Positions 49,888 through 59,343 of a stretch of 64,000 nucleotides of DNA are shown here, piece after piece. Source of the stretch: Hyphomicrobium sp. (GTDB lineage Bacteria > Pseudomonadota > Alphaproteobacteria > Rhizobiales > Hyphomicrobiaceae). Where the stretch lies: assembly GCA_016793445.1 (NCBI GenBank), contig JAEUME010000020.1:186001-250000 (forward strand), written 5' to 3'. The notes beneath the pieces are model-generated. The model had not been told where the DNA came from. It was given only the letters and a program-made list of their open reading frames with translations, and did no database searches. The translations under genes and the position numbers were made by a program. The number at the start of each line of letters is the position of its first letter. The first letter of the stretch is position 1.

Positions 49888-52263
49888 ATGATGCATGCTT
49901 TCAGAACATTGCCAGCAGCGCCCACGGCTTCATCCAAGTTCTGGCGCCTTGCTCTTCTGGTATCCCTTATGGCCTTCAGCGCTTGGTGTGCGAGTGAGCG
50001 GATCGGTTGGGCGGAGGCAGCAGCGGCGGGGACGCAGACAAATGGATCAAATGGCCGTCACGCGCCTGAATTCGTAGGATCGGCCACATGCGCCGCCTGC
50101 CATGCTCAAGAGCATGCGGATTGGCAGACTTCACAACATCATGCAGCGATGCAGGTCGCGACCGAACAGACGGTTCTCGGCAATTTCGAGAACGCGAGCT
50201 TCACGAAGGACGGCGTCGAGACCACATTCTTCAAGAAGGATGGGAAGTTCTGGGTTCGCACCGATGGCCCCGACGGGAAGCTCGAGGATTTCGAGATCCG
50301 ATACACCTTCGGAATCGCTCCGCTGCAACAGTACTTGGTCGCGCTGCCAGGCGGACGCTATCAGGCGCTCGGCATTGCCTGGGATGCGCGTCCAAAAGAG
50401 GATGGCGGGCAGCGCTGGTACCACCTCTATCCCGACCAGGCTCTCAAATCGGGAGATCCGTTGCACTGGACGGGCATCGATCAGAACTGGAACTACCAGT
50501 GTGCATGGTGCCACGCCACGAACCTGCAGAAGAACTACGATGCCAAGTCGCGAACGTTCCAGACAACCTGGTCCGAGTTGGGCGCCGGTTGTGAATCGTG
50601 CCATGGGCCGGCGTCGGATCATGTGGCGTGGGCGACGCTGGGAGAGCCGGCCCGCGAAGACAAGGGTCTTCTGGTGCGGTTCGACGAACGGCGCGGTGTC
50701 ACCTGGCAGATGGGGGGCAATGGCCAAGCCTCGCGGTCCGTGCCGCGAACGACGGCCAAGGAAATCGAGGTCTGTGCGACGTGTCACGCGCGGCGTCAGC
50801 AATTTTCCTCGGATCCGGCGAGCCTTGCTTCGCTCACGGATGCTTTCCGGCCGGCGACGCTGGATGCGGGACTCTATCATGCCGACGGCCAGCAACGGGA
50901 CGAAGTGTTCAACTACAGCTCGTTCATTCAGAGCAAAATGCATGCGGCCGGTGTCACCTGCTCCGACTGCCATAACCCGCATTCCGGCAAGCTGCGCCAG
51001 ACTGGGAACGCCGTCTGCGGGCAATGCCACGCGCCTGAGAAGTTCGACTCCGGGGCTCATCATCATCACGGCGAGGGCACTGCCGGATCGCGATGCACGG
51101 CCTGCCATATGCCGGCAACGACCTACATGGGTGTGGATGCCCGTCATGACCATTCCATGCGCGTTCCACGACCGGACCGGTCGATCTTGCTAGGTACGCC
51201 GAATGCCTGCACGATGTGCCATGCCGGCAAGACGGCGACGTGGGCTCGCGACGCGATCAAAGGCTGGTATCCAAATCCCAAGCCAGGAGCGCAGGACTTC
51301 GCGGAGGCCTTCGATCTGGCGGATCGCGGAGCGCCCGGAGGCAGCGCGGCTCTGTTGAAAGTTGCTTCTTCGCCCATGAGTTCGGCGATCGCTCGTGCGA
51401 GCGCGCTGGCGCGGCTTGGCCGCGCCCCCTCTGCGGACGCTCTGGATCTGGCAATACAGTCGCTGAAGATCGAAGATCCGATGGTGCGAAACGCGGCGAT
51501 CTCGATCATCGCTGTGGCCGATGCGGCCACGCGGGCGAAGGCGCTCGCTCCTCTGTTACGCGACCCTTCGCGCCTGGTGCGCATGGATGCAGCCCGCGCA
51601 CTGGCGGGTCAGCCGGAGACAATGCTTTCCGGCGATGGCCGGGCTGCGTTCGAGGCAGCTCTTTCAGAGTACGTCGACGCGCAGAAGTATAATGCGGAGC
51701 GACCCGAGGAGCAGACCAATCTAGCCGGCCTCTACCGCGATCAGGGACGAGTCGAAGAGGCCCGCGCGGCGTACCGGACGGCAATCGGTCTCGACCCCAC
51801 GTTTGTCGCAGCGAGCATCTCGTTGGCCGATCTGGAACGGCTGCAAGGCAACGAGCGCGGCGCAGAAGAGGTTCTGAGGGCGGCCGTCACGGCCAACCCG
51901 AGTTCGGGGCCTGCGCAACATGCACTGGGACTGAGCCTTATTCGTCAAAAAAGAGCCGCCGACGCCATGTCACCGCTGGCCGAGGCCGCGCGGATCGCAC
52001 CGGAAGATCCGAGATTCAGTTACGTTTTTGCGGTCGCCCTGCACGATACGGGCCGTGCCGGCGAGGCGCGGGACGTCTTGAAGAATACGCTCGCGCGCCA
52101 TCCCTATGACCGTGAGGTTCTCACGGCGCTGATCTCTTACGAAATGGAGGTCGCACAATTCTCAACGGCGCTCGAATATGCCGAACGGTTGCTTGAGCTT
52201 GAGCCGGGTAATTCCGAAGTCGCGGCGTTTGTCGAGCGCTTGAGGCGGCAGACGCGCCGATGA
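49888..52263 (+). CDS. Octaheme c-type cytochrome with HEAT-like and TPR repeats
   Basis: A 791-residue exported protein. After a signal or anchor (about 18-36) come eight heme sites: CAACH (68-72), CAWCH, CESCH, CATCH, CSDCH, CGQCH, CTACH and CTMCH, within the first about 430 residues, in the order of the cytochrome c554-like multiheme group. Residues about 460-590 look like HEAT-type repeats (AIARASALARLG; VRMDAARALAGQP) and 600-790 are TPRs (EEQTNLAGLYRDQGRVEEAR; AQHALGLSLIRQKRAADAM). The start could also be TTG 49882 or ATG 49891; no strong ribosome site. Probably a periplasmic redox enzyme or electron hub on a protein-docking scaffold; the substrate is not known. Confidence 0.88.
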   Translation: MMHAFRTLPAAPTASSKFWRLALLVSLMAFSAWCASERIGWAEAAAAGTQTNGSNGRHAPEFVGSATCAACHAQEHADWQTSQHHAAMQVATEQTVLGNFENASFTKDGVETTFFKKDGKFWVRTDGPDGKLEDFEIRYTFGIAPLQQYLVALPGGRYQALGIAWDARPKEDGGQRWYHLYPDQALKSGDPLHWTGIDQNWNYQCAWCHATNLQKNYDAKSRTFQTTWSELGAGCESCHGPASDHVAWATLGEPAREDKGLLVRFDERRGVTWQMGGNGQASRSVPRTTAKEIEVCATCHARRQQFSSDPASLASLTDAFRPATLDAGLYHADGQQRDEVFNYSSFIQSKMHAAGVTCSDCHNPHSGKLRQTGNAVCGQCHAPEKFDSGAHHHHGEGTAGSRCTACHMPATTYMGVDARHDHSMRVPRPDRSILLGTPNACTMCHAGKTATWARDAIKGWYPNPKPGAQDFAEAFDLADRGAPGGSAALLKVASSPMSSAIARASALARLGRAPSADALDLAIQSLKIEDPMVRNAAISIIAVADAATRAKALAPLLRDPSRLVRMDAARALAGQPETMLSGDGRAAFEAALSEYVDAQKYNAERPEEQTNLAGLYRDQGRVEEARAAYRTAIGLDPTFVAASISLADLERLQGNERGAEEVLRAAVTANPSSGPAQHALGLSLIRQKRAADAMSPLAEAARIAPEDPRFSYVFAVALHDTGRAGEARDVLKNTLARHPYDREVLTALISYEMEVAQFSTALEYAERLLELEPGNSEVAAFVERLRRQTRR

Positions 52264-52544
52264 TCGGGGATGCGGTGAGCGTCCCGGTACTCTACTCATT
52301 TTCCCTCAGCATCAATCTCAGTCAATGCTTTTATTGCACAATGCGAAATTAATCCCGGCGATCGCGCGCAGCTGTGGTCCTTCGCAATCGCGTATGGGGC
52401 GCCTCGTGTGGGGTTGCCCAGACCGGTCGGAGGAATGTTGCCGCAATGAAGCTTTGAATCTAGGATCGCAAAAAAAAAGTGCGATCTTGCGTTATGCCGT
52501 CGGCATGAGAAGATCAGTCCTCCGATATTATTAGATGAGGTTAG
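52264..52544. other. Intergenic region with a 7-bp hairpin
   Basis: About 280 bp between the octaheme cytochrome and the RND adaptor. It holds a perfect inverted repeat GATCGCA (52464-52470) / TGCGATC (52480-52486) around an A-rich loop. There is no U-tract, so it is more likely an operator or RNA element than a terminator. Confidence 0.45.
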
Positions 52545-53657
52545 ATGATGATCCGGCGGCTGATACTCATTCTATTGGCGTTGAGTCCGGCGCTGGGCCA
52601 TGCGGTCGCGCAGGACAAGTCCGCAGCAGAAGCGCCGCCGGCACCTTCCGTTCTGGTCGAGACGGTCAAGGAAATCGACATTGCCGGATCGCGCTCCTTC
52701 ACCGGCCGCATAGAAGCCATGGAAAAAGTCGGGCTGCGTGCGCGCGTGGAAGGGTTCTTGATGCCGCGACTCTTCGATGAGGGGGCTATCGTCAAGAAAG
52801 ACGATGTCCTGTTCGAGATAGACCCGGCCACTTATCAGATCAATGTGTCGCTTGCCGAGGCGAATTTGTCCAATGCGGAAGCTGCCCGTACCCTAGCCCA
52901 GATCACCCTTGACCGGCAAACGGAGTTGGCCGCTCGCAACTCGAGCGCGATCTCAAAGCAGCAGATCGACGAGTCATCGGCCAGTCTCAAGCAGGCGGAA
53001 GCCGCGGTGAAGGCGCGCCAACAGGATCTGGATAACGCCAAGCTGATGCTGAGCTACACCAAGATCACCGCACCTTTCGACGGCAGGGTCGGGCGTGCCA
53101 CCTACTCGACCGGCGAATATGTCAATATCTCCAGCCAGCCGCTTATCTCGCTGGTGCGCCAGGACCCGGTTTATGTGAATTTTCCTTTGCCGCAGGCGGT
53201 GCGGCTGGAGGTGCGCCAGCAGGACAAGGACAAGTCGCATTTCTTCGTGCAACTTACCTTGGCTGACGGCTCGGTTTACTCCGAGAAGGGCAGCATCGAA
53301 TTTTCCGACGTGACGGCATCGCTCTCGACAGACTCAGTGAGTGTGCGCGCAAAGATCGCCAATCCCAAAGGACTGCTCATCGACCAGCAGATCGTGGAGG
53401 TCAACGTCGTCAGCAAGGAGCCGGAAAGGAGGCTTGTCATGCCGCAATCGGCCCTGCTGATCGACCAGCAGGGAAGCTACGCGCTGACGGTTGACGAGGA
53501 GGGCAAAGTGGGCATCGCCCGGCTGAAGCTCGGCAAACAGCGTGGCACCGCGATTGTCGTGGATTCTGGGCTCAAGGCCGGCGACCGTGTCGTTGTCAGC
53601 GCCCACCAGAAGGCCCGTCCGGGTCAAAAGGTCATGGCGGTCGCGCAGTCAAACTGA
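52545..53657 (+). CDS. RND efflux adaptor, MexA/AcrA-type
   Basis: Periplasmic membrane-fusion protein of 370 residues with a signal peptide ending AVAQD (about 23). Lipoyl halves KVGLRARVEGFLMPRLFDEG and LSYTKITAPFDGRVGRATYS flank a coiled-coil hairpin (about 95-160). The C-terminal barrel contains PQSALLIDQQGSYALTVDEE. No Cys lipidation site. It precedes its RND pump by 63 bp. Confidence 0.92.
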   Translation: MMIRRLILILLALSPALGHAVAQDKSAAEAPPAPSVLVETVKEIDIAGSRSFTGRIEAMEKVGLRARVEGFLMPRLFDEGAIVKKDDVLFEIDPATYQINVSLAEANLSNAEAARTLAQITLDRQTELAARNSSAISKQQIDESSASLKQAEAAVKARQQDLDNAKLMLSYTKITAPFDGRVGRATYSTGEYVNISSQPLISLVRQDPVYVNFPLPQAVRLEVRQQDKDKSHFFVQLTLADGSVYSEKGSIEFSDVTASLSTDSVSVRAKIANPKGLLIDQQIVEVNVVSKEPERRLVMPQSALLIDQQGSYALTVDEEGKVGIARLKLGKQRGTAIVVDSGLKAGDRVVVSAHQKARPGQKVMAVAQSN

Positions 53658-53720
53658 GCCGTCGCCAAACACTATCGCCGCAGGCGCCCCGCCACTCCAG
53701 CAAGATCGAGGCAGGAAATC

Positions 53721-56700
53721 ATGATCTCGGATGTCTTCATCAAGAGGCCGAGACTGGCGATCGTCATCGCCATCGTCATCACCATCGCAGGCCTGATCTC
53801 GATCCTGTCGATTCCCGTCGCCCAGTACCCCGACATCGCGCCGCCGACGGTTCAGGTCACCGCTACCTATTCGGGTGCGGACGCCAAGACCGTCGAGGAA
53901 AGCGTCGCCCAGCCACTGGAAAGTGTGGTCAACGGCGTGAGCGACATGCGCTATATGAAGTCCACCTCGTCAAATGACGGCGGCTACACGCTCAGTGTCA
54001 GCTTTGCGCTCACCGCCAATCCCGACATCGCGACGGTGAACGTCCAAAACAACACCAAGCAGGCGGAGACCAAATTGCCCGAGGTCGTGCGGCGCAGCGG
54101 CCTTTCGATCAAAAAGGTCTCGACAAGCCTTCTGCAGGTTTTTGCGTTCCACTCCTCAAAGCCGGAGCATGATCAGCTCTTCATCTCCAACTTCGTGACC
54201 ATCAACATCATTGACGAACTGAAGCGCGTGCCCGGGGTGGGCGACGTGGTGAACTTCGGTGCGCGCGACTACGCAATGCGCATCTGGATTGATCCCGCCA
54301 AGCTCGCCAACCTGCAGCTTTCCACGCAGGATGTGATCGCGGCGGTGGCCTCGCAGAACACCCAGGCCGCTGCCGGCCGCATTGGCGCGGCCCCGCTCTC
54401 ACAGGATCAGCAGCTTCAGCTCACTATCACCACCAAAGGACGCCTCGTCGATCCGGAGGAGTTCGGCAACATCATCGTGCGTAGCGCGCCGGATGGCTCG
54501 TTCGTGCGCATCAAGGATGTGGCGCGGATCGAGCTGGGCGGCGAGTCGTACGACGCGGTCGGCACGTTCGACGGCAAGCCGGGCAGCCCCATGGGCATCT
54601 ACCTTGCTCCTGGCGCGAATGCCGTCGCGGTCGCCAACGCCGTGGCCAAGCGGCTTGAAGCCCTCAAGCCCCGTTTTCCGGACGGCGTCACTTACTCCTA
54701 CATCTACAACACGGCCGACTTCGTGAGCCAGATGATCGAAAAGGTGCTCCATACGCTCGTTGAGGCGTTCGCGCTTGTGGCGCTTGTCGTGTTTTTGTTT
54801 CTCGGACGCTGGCGTGCGACGCTCATTCCGCTTCTGGCGGTGCCGGTTTCCGTCATCGGAACGTTTGCGGTCCTCCTGGCGGTCGGTTTTTCGGCCAACA
54901 TGATTTCACTGCTCGCCATGGTGCTGGTCATTGGTCTGGTTGTCGACGATGCCATTGTCGTGGTCGAGAACGTCGAACGCATTCTGGAGGAGCACCCGGA
55001 GCTCAGCGTTCCGGAAGCAACCCACAAGGCCATGAGCGAGATTACGGGCGCGATCATCGCCATTACGCTGGTGCTGCTGTCGGTGTTTGTGCCGGTGGCC
55101 TTCCTTCCCGGCAGCAGCGGCGTCCTGTTCCGCCAGTTTGCGATCACCATCTCGGCGGCCATGGTTATTTCGGCCATCGTCGCGCTTACGCTCGCACCGG
55201 CCCTTTGCGCCGTTCTCCTCAAACCTGGCCATCCCAAGGGCATCATGAAAACCATTACGGGGGCTATCAACGCCACCGGAAACGGCTTTGCATCGATCGT
55301 CACGCGGCTGGTGCGCATGGCTGCGGTCTCGCTCGCGGTCGTGCTCGCGCTTGGTCTTGCGACGCGCCATTTCATGACCGTAACGCCGGCAGGGTTTCTT
55401 CCGGCGGAGGATCAAGGATACCTGATTACGATCGTGACGTTGCCGGCCGGCGCGTCCTTGAACCGCACGATCGAGGCGATGGACAAGGCGCAAGAGATCA
55501 TTCGAAACGAGCCCACCGTCGCCAACATCGTCGGCATTGCGGGATACGATCTTTTAGGTGGTGGCAGCGCCTCCAATTCTGGCGTGATGTTCGCGCGCCT
55601 CACGGACTATGACGCACGCGCCACGCGAGACGCGCACGCCACGGTCGTCGCGCAGCGGCTGACGCGCGCCCTTGCGGTGCTGCCGGAAGGTATGTTTTTT
55701 GCGCTCAATCCACCTTCAATTCCCGGCATGGGCACCATCGGCGGGTTCGAGTTCATTCTGGAGGCTTTGCAAGGCCAGGACACCGCTGAGATGGCGGCGG
55801 TGGCACGCGGGCTCATCCAGGCTGCAAGCCAGCGTCCGGAACTGGCCGGCGTATTCACCACCTTCGATGCCTCCACGCCGCAGATTCGTCTCACGGTCGA
55901 TCGCGACAAGGTCGCCGTGCTGGGGATCAACCTGTCGGATCTCTTCTCCGTGCTGCAGGCGTCTTTGGGCAGCTACTACATCAACGACTTCAACAGCTTT
56001 GGCCGCACCTGGCAGGTAATGATCCAGGCCGAGAAGGACTACCGCAAGACCATCTCGCAAATCTACGATCTGCAAGTGAAGACCGCGTCGGGCGATATGG
56101 TTCCGCTTTCGGCGCTGGTACTTGCCGATCTGGAAGCTTCGCCGCGCGCAATTACGCGTTACAATAATTATCGCGCCATCTCGATCACTGGCAGCGCCGC
56201 TCCCGGCCGCGGCGACGGCGATGCGATCGCGGCCATGGAAGACCTGGCGCGCACCACGCTTCCGCAGGGGTACGGCTACGAGTGGACCGGCCAAGCGCTG
56301 GAGACCAAGGCGGCAGCCGGGCAGACCGGCATCGTACTGGGCTTCGGATTGCTGTTTGCCTACCTGTTCCTGGTCGCGCTGTATGAGAGCTGGAACGTTC
56401 CCATTCCGGTGCTTTTGTCGGTATCGGCGGCGATACTCGGAGCGATCTTCGGCGTCTGGGTTGTGGGCGCCAACTTCGACCTTTACGCGCAGATCGGAAC
56501 CGTCGTGCTCATCGCGTTGGCGGCGAAGAATGCCATTTTAATCGTCGAGGTCGCGGTTCAGCTTCGCGAGGAAGGCAAAGGCATCGTGGAATCCGCAATC
56601 CACGCCTCCCATCAGCGTTTCCGGCCCGTGATGATGACGAGCATCGCATTCATCGCGGGTCTCGTACCGCTGCTCATCGCCTATGGACCCGGCGCCGACA

Positions 56701-56879
56701 GTATGTTCGCCGTCGGCCTGCCGGTCATTGCCGGAATGCTTGCGGCCTCGCTGGCCGGCATTCTGATCATCCCGATGCTGTACGTCACGTTCCAGCACCT
56801 TCGCGAAGGAAACTGGTTGGGACGCAGCAAGGAGCAAGACCCTGAAGGGGATCCTGCACCTCCCGCCGCAACCGGATGA
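53721..56879 (+). CDS. HAE1-family RND multidrug efflux pump
   Basis: A 1052-residue AcrB/MexB-like proton-drug antiporter. It starts MISDVFIKRPRLAIVIAIVI, with SIPVAQYPDIAPPTVQVTAT in the porter region, the proton-relay pair in GLVVDDAIVVVENV (helix 4) and the helix-10 Lys in LAAKNAILIVEVA. The size is standard. Neither a TolC-type channel nor a regulator gene is adjacent, so the pump must borrow an outer-membrane partner. Substrates unknown. Confidence 0.94.
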   Translation: MISDVFIKRPRLAIVIAIVITIAGLISILSIPVAQYPDIAPPTVQVTATYSGADAKTVEESVAQPLESVVNGVSDMRYMKSTSSNDGGYTLSVSFALTANPDIATVNVQNNTKQAETKLPEVVRRSGLSIKKVSTSLLQVFAFHSSKPEHDQLFISNFVTINIIDELKRVPGVGDVVNFGARDYAMRIWIDPAKLANLQLSTQDVIAAVASQNTQAAAGRIGAAPLSQDQQLQLTITTKGRLVDPEEFGNIIVRSAPDGSFVRIKDVARIELGGESYDAVGTFDGKPGSPMGIYLAPGANAVAVANAVAKRLEALKPRFPDGVTYSYIYNTADFVSQMIEKVLHTLVEAFALVALVVFLFLGRWRATLIPLLAVPVSVIGTFAVLLAVGFSANMISLLAMVLVIGLVVDDAIVVVENVERILEEHPELSVPEATHKAMSEITGAIIAITLVLLSVFVPVAFLPGSSGVLFRQFAITISAAMVISAIVALTLAPALCAVLLKPGHPKGIMKTITGAINATGNGFASIVTRLVRMAAVSLAVVLALGLATRHFMTVTPAGFLPAEDQGYLITIVTLPAGASLNRTIEAMDKAQEIIRNEPTVANIVGIAGYDLLGGGSASNSGVMFARLTDYDARATRDAHATVVAQRLTRALAVLPEGMFFALNPPSIPGMGTIGGFEFILEALQGQDTAEMAAVARGLIQAASQRPELAGVFTTFDASTPQIRLTVDRDKVAVLGINLSDLFSVLQASLGSYYINDFNSFGRTWQVMIQAEKDYRKTISQIYDLQVKTASGDMVPLSALVLADLEASPRAITRYNNYRAISITGSAAPGRGDGDAIAAMEDLARTTLPQGYGYEWTGQALETKAAAGQTGIVLGFGLLFAYLFLVALYESWNVPIPVLLSVSAAILGAIFGVWVVGANFDLYAQIGTVVLIALAAKNAILIVEVAVQLREEGKGIVESAIHASHQRFRPVMMTSIAFIAGLVPLLIAYGPGADSMFAVGLPVIAGMLAASLAGILIIPMLYVTFQHLREGNWLGRSKEQDPEGDPAPPAATG

Positions 56880-57121
56880 GAGCGGCGTGCCGCAAGCAGC
56901 CGTCACTCGTTTTCCCGTCGGCCGGCATTCTTGGCGGCCCGGCTGGCCGATTAGGTCCCTGGTACGCGGGGATGACATTTATATGAATATGCCGCTGGAG
57001 ACTCTGAACCAGGCCCGCTGAAATCGGCCGTTTAGCGGGCCCGAACGGGAGACTTCACATCGTGGCCCGAAACGTCTATCAAGCGGCTCCCAGGTCCGAA
57101 CTGGCATTAGGCAAGACGCAA

Positions 57122-57151
57122 GCGGCAATTTCGTCGCGAAGCCGCCTTTTT
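57122..57151 (+). terminator. Possible intrinsic terminator upstream of tRNA-Gly
   Basis: GCGGC (57122-57126) pairs with GCCGC (57141-57145), with TTCG/CGAA pairing inside (57130-57133, 57137-57140), and CTTTTTG follows. An AAT bulge weakens it. It would isolate the tRNA gene from upstream transcripts. Confidence 0.45.
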
Positions 57152-57173
57152 GCCCTGTCAGTCAGCGCCTTGC

Positions 57174-57247
57174 GCGGGTGTAGCTCAATGGTAGAGCAGC
57201 AGCCTTCCAAGCTGAATACGTGGGTTCGATTCCCATCACCCGCTCCA
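57174..57247 (+). tRNA. tRNA-Gly (anticodon TCC)
   Basis: A 74-nt cloverleaf including CCA. The acceptor stem GCGGGTG (57174-57180) pairs fully with CACCCGC (57237-57243). The anticodon loop CTTCCAA (57204-57210) gives TCC, reading GGA/GGG codons. The T-arm contains TTCGATT, and the 3' CCA (57245-57247) is encoded. Confidence 0.95.
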
Positions 57248-57477
57248 AATGCACGCCTCACAGACGCATCCTTGGCATTGCGCTAAGCCGCCATGTCAGC
57301 GCCCTCGTTATGGCACTTCAAGAAGACAGACGCCGTTGGGGGCTGCCAATCGCCAGCGGCCTGCACGTCCGAGACGGAACGCGCATTCCAAAAGCCCACA
57401 GCTCGCCTCGCCTTGCATCAGATGACGCGCTATCAAAGGGCCGCTGCCATCTCAAGTGACTTGGCCAAGGAGGCACC

Positions 57478-57801
57478 ATGCTCGTTGTGACGACCAACGA
57501 AATCGAGGGCTATCGCGTCGTGCGCCATCTGGGGATGGTCAAGGGCCTCACCGTGCGCTCGCGCTCCGTGGTGGGCAACCTGGGGGCTGCCATTCAGATC
57601 TTTTTCGGCGGCAATATCACGGTCTACACAAAGCTCGCTGAACAGACCCGTCAGGAGGCGTTCGATCTTCTGGTAAAAAACGCGCAGGAGATGGGCGCCA
57701 ACGCCGTGCTTGCCATGCGCTATGACGCCAATGAGATCGCGGCGGCGGTGACGGAGGTGCTCGCCTACGGCTCGGCCGTCGTCATCGAACCTATTGGCTG
57801 A
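57478..57801 (+). CDS. YbjQ/UPF0145-family protein
   Basis: A 107-residue protein of the YbjQ family (heavy-metal-binding domain superfamily): VTTNEIEGYRVVRHLGMVKG, VRSRSVVGNLGAAIQIFFGG and AQEMGANAVLAMRYDANEI. It forms pentameric rings in known structures; biochemical function unknown. AAGGAGGCACC precedes the ATG. It stands alone between two tRNA genes. Confidence 0.92.
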   Translation: MLVVTTNEIEGYRVVRHLGMVKGLTVRSRSVVGNLGAAIQIFFGGNITVYTKLAEQTRQEAFDLLVKNAQEMGANAVLAMRYDANEIAAAVTEVLAYGSAVVIEPIG

Positions 57802-58135
57802 GCTCCCCTGAATGAATTGACCCGCGCGGCCGCGCAAGCGAACCACCGCGCATCCCGTGCCCGGCTACGGGAGGCTGGGCCAGACTGTGACAACGGTCAA
57901 AACCTGGATGCGTTCGGGTCAACAGCAATCCCCTACTGCTTTCCGCCGTTAAATATCAGCGGGTTGATAGCTTCAAGACAGTTGGCCATGGATTGAATTA
58001 GGGCCGTCAAAGTCCCAACTTGGCAGCGCAGCAAATTGGCTAAGGCAAAGGGTGACAAACGCGTGAACATAGTCTAAGGAGACGGGCCTTGGAACAATTT
58101 GGCCCGACGTCAGCGCCGCATTTGTGGCGCTTTCT
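57802..58135. other. Intergenic region before tRNA-Trp
   Basis: About 330 bp without a gene. It should hold the promoter for tRNA-Trp and the secE-nusG-ribosomal protein genes. I see no strong -35/-10 pair to name. Confidence 0.4.
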
Positions 58136-58211
58136 AGGGGTGTAGCTCAATTGGTAGAGCGTCGGTCTCCAAAACCGAAGGTCGGGGGTTCGAGACCCTC
58201 CGCCCCTGCCA
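58136..58211 (+). tRNA. tRNA-Trp (anticodon CCA)
   Basis: A 76-nt cloverleaf. The acceptor AGGGGTG (58136-58142) pairs with CGCCCCT (58201-58207), with one G-U; the anticodon arm CGGTCTCCAAAACCG gives CCA; the T-arm has GGTTCGAGACC; CCA is encoded (58209-58211). Position directly upstream of secE is the usual alphaproteobacterial arrangement. Confidence 0.95.
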
Positions 58212-58301
58212 CTTGCTTCCGGCCAAGCTCGCGGCGCCGGCCCCGGAATTTCCGCGGCCGTTGCGGCGAGTTGTCGCATGCCCTATCAGGATTGCAGATT
58301 A

Positions 58302-58499
58302 ATGGCGAAGTTCAACCCGATCGCGTTTATTCAGGAAGTCAGGCAAGAAACTGCCAAAGTTACCTGGCCGACGCGCAAAGAGGTTTGGATCACGACTGTG
58401 ATGGTGCTCATCATGGTCGCGCTAGCCTCTCTATTCTTTTTGGTGGTCGACCAGACTTTGAGCTGGATTGTGCGCCTCGTCTTGGGCTTGGGCGCCTAG
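58302..58499 (+). CDS. secE: Preprotein translocase subunit SecE
   Basis: A 65-residue single-span SecE, the short alphaproteobacterial form. The amphipathic helix and signature FIQEVRQETAKVTWPTRKEV precede one transmembrane helix (about 30-55). It stabilises SecY in the Sec channel. The ATG at 58302 (MAKFNP) is preferred to an upstream in-frame ATG. nusG follows after 28 bp. Confidence 0.96.
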   Translation: MAKFNPIAFIQEVRQETAKVTWPTRKEVWITTVMVLIMVALASLFFLVVDQTLSWIVRLVLGLGA

Positions 58500-58527
58500 G
58501 ACTAGCAGGCCAGAGGGCAAGATAAAG

Positions 58528-59103
58528 ATGACGCTCGCGCAGCAACGCGAAGACAAAAAGACGGTGCCCGGCACGCGCTGGTATATCGTCCATGCCTACA
58601 CGAACTTCGAGCGCAAGGTCGCCGATGCTATTCGCGAGCGCGCAAAGGCGGGCAACCTTGAGCATCTGTTCGAGGAAGTCGTTGTGCCGACCGAAGAGGT
58701 CGTCGAGGTCAAGCGCGGGCGCAAGATCCAGGCCGAGCGCAAGTTTCTGCCCGGCTACGTGCTGGTGAAGATGAAGATGACGGACGCCGCGTTCGTCATG
58801 ATCAAGAATACGCCGAAGGTCACGGGCTTCCTCGGCGCCGACAACAAGCCCATGCCGATTTCCGAGGATGAAGCGATGCGCATCCTCAATCAGGTCAAAG
58901 AGGGTGTGGAGCGTCCCAAGCCCACCATCACCTTTGAAATCGGCGAGAACGTCAAAGTTGCCGACGGTCCCTTCGCATCGTTCACGGGCGTCGTCGAAGA
59001 AGTGGATGAGGAGCGTTCGCGCCTCAAGGTGGCCGTCTCGATCTTCGGGCGGCCAACGCCGGTCGAACTCGAGTTCGGCCAAGTGGAGAAGATTGCAAGC
59101 TGA
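58528..59103 (+). CDS. nusG: Transcription antitermination factor NusG
   Basis: A 191-residue NusG. The NGN domain starts at TRWYIVHAYTNFERKVADAI and includes KFLPGYVLVKMKM; the KOW domain contains VADGPFASFTGVVEEVDEER and FGRPTPVELEF. It binds RNA polymerase and couples it to Rho and the ribosome. The N-terminal ten-residue tail MTLAQQREDK precedes the domain; start chosen by the length typical of the family. Confidence 0.96.
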   Translation: MTLAQQREDKKTVPGTRWYIVHAYTNFERKVADAIRERAKAGNLEHLFEEVVVPTEEVVEVKRGRKIQAERKFLPGYVLVKMKMTDAAFVMIKNTPKVTGFLGADNKPMPISEDEAMRILNQVKEGVERPKPTITFEIGENVKVADGPFASFTGVVEEVDEERSRLKVAVSIFGRPTPVELEFGQVEKIAS

Positions 59104-59291
59104 TCGCCGCGCTGCGCGCTTTGCTGCTTGGTTTTTCTAAGCGGAGGGTGCGCGTGGCAATCGCGAAAAAGACTACCGGCAGTTTTGCCGGGAACTGCCG
59201 GGGGTGATGAGCATTCGCGGCAGTGATGTGCGGGAGGACAGTGGTTTTCGTGAAGAAGCGTCTGTCCGTTGGACCGCTAACCCTGGACCAA

Positions 59292-59316
59292 AAAGCGCCT
59301 TTCGCCGAGGCGCTTT
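59292..59316 (+). promoter_or_regulatory. 9-bp hairpin in the rplK leader
   Basis: AAAGCGCCT (59292-59300) pairs perfectly with AGGCGCTTT (59308-59316) around a 7-nt loop, 28 nt before rplK. It may attenuate or serve as a processing or L1-binding leader element. A second promoter between nusG and rplK could use this 240-bp gap. Confidence 0.5.
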
Positions 59317-59343
59317 CAGCGTCCTCAATGAGTAGGGGAGACC

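Noticed and set aside
52464..52486. Hairpin after the octaheme gene as intrinsic terminator
   Set aside because: Seven-bp stem with an A-rich loop but no downstream U-tract on the plus strand; kept only as an unexplained inverted repeat.
57174..58211. tRNA genes as integration sites of an island
   Set aside because: No integrase, no repeated 3' tRNA end and only core genes next to them.
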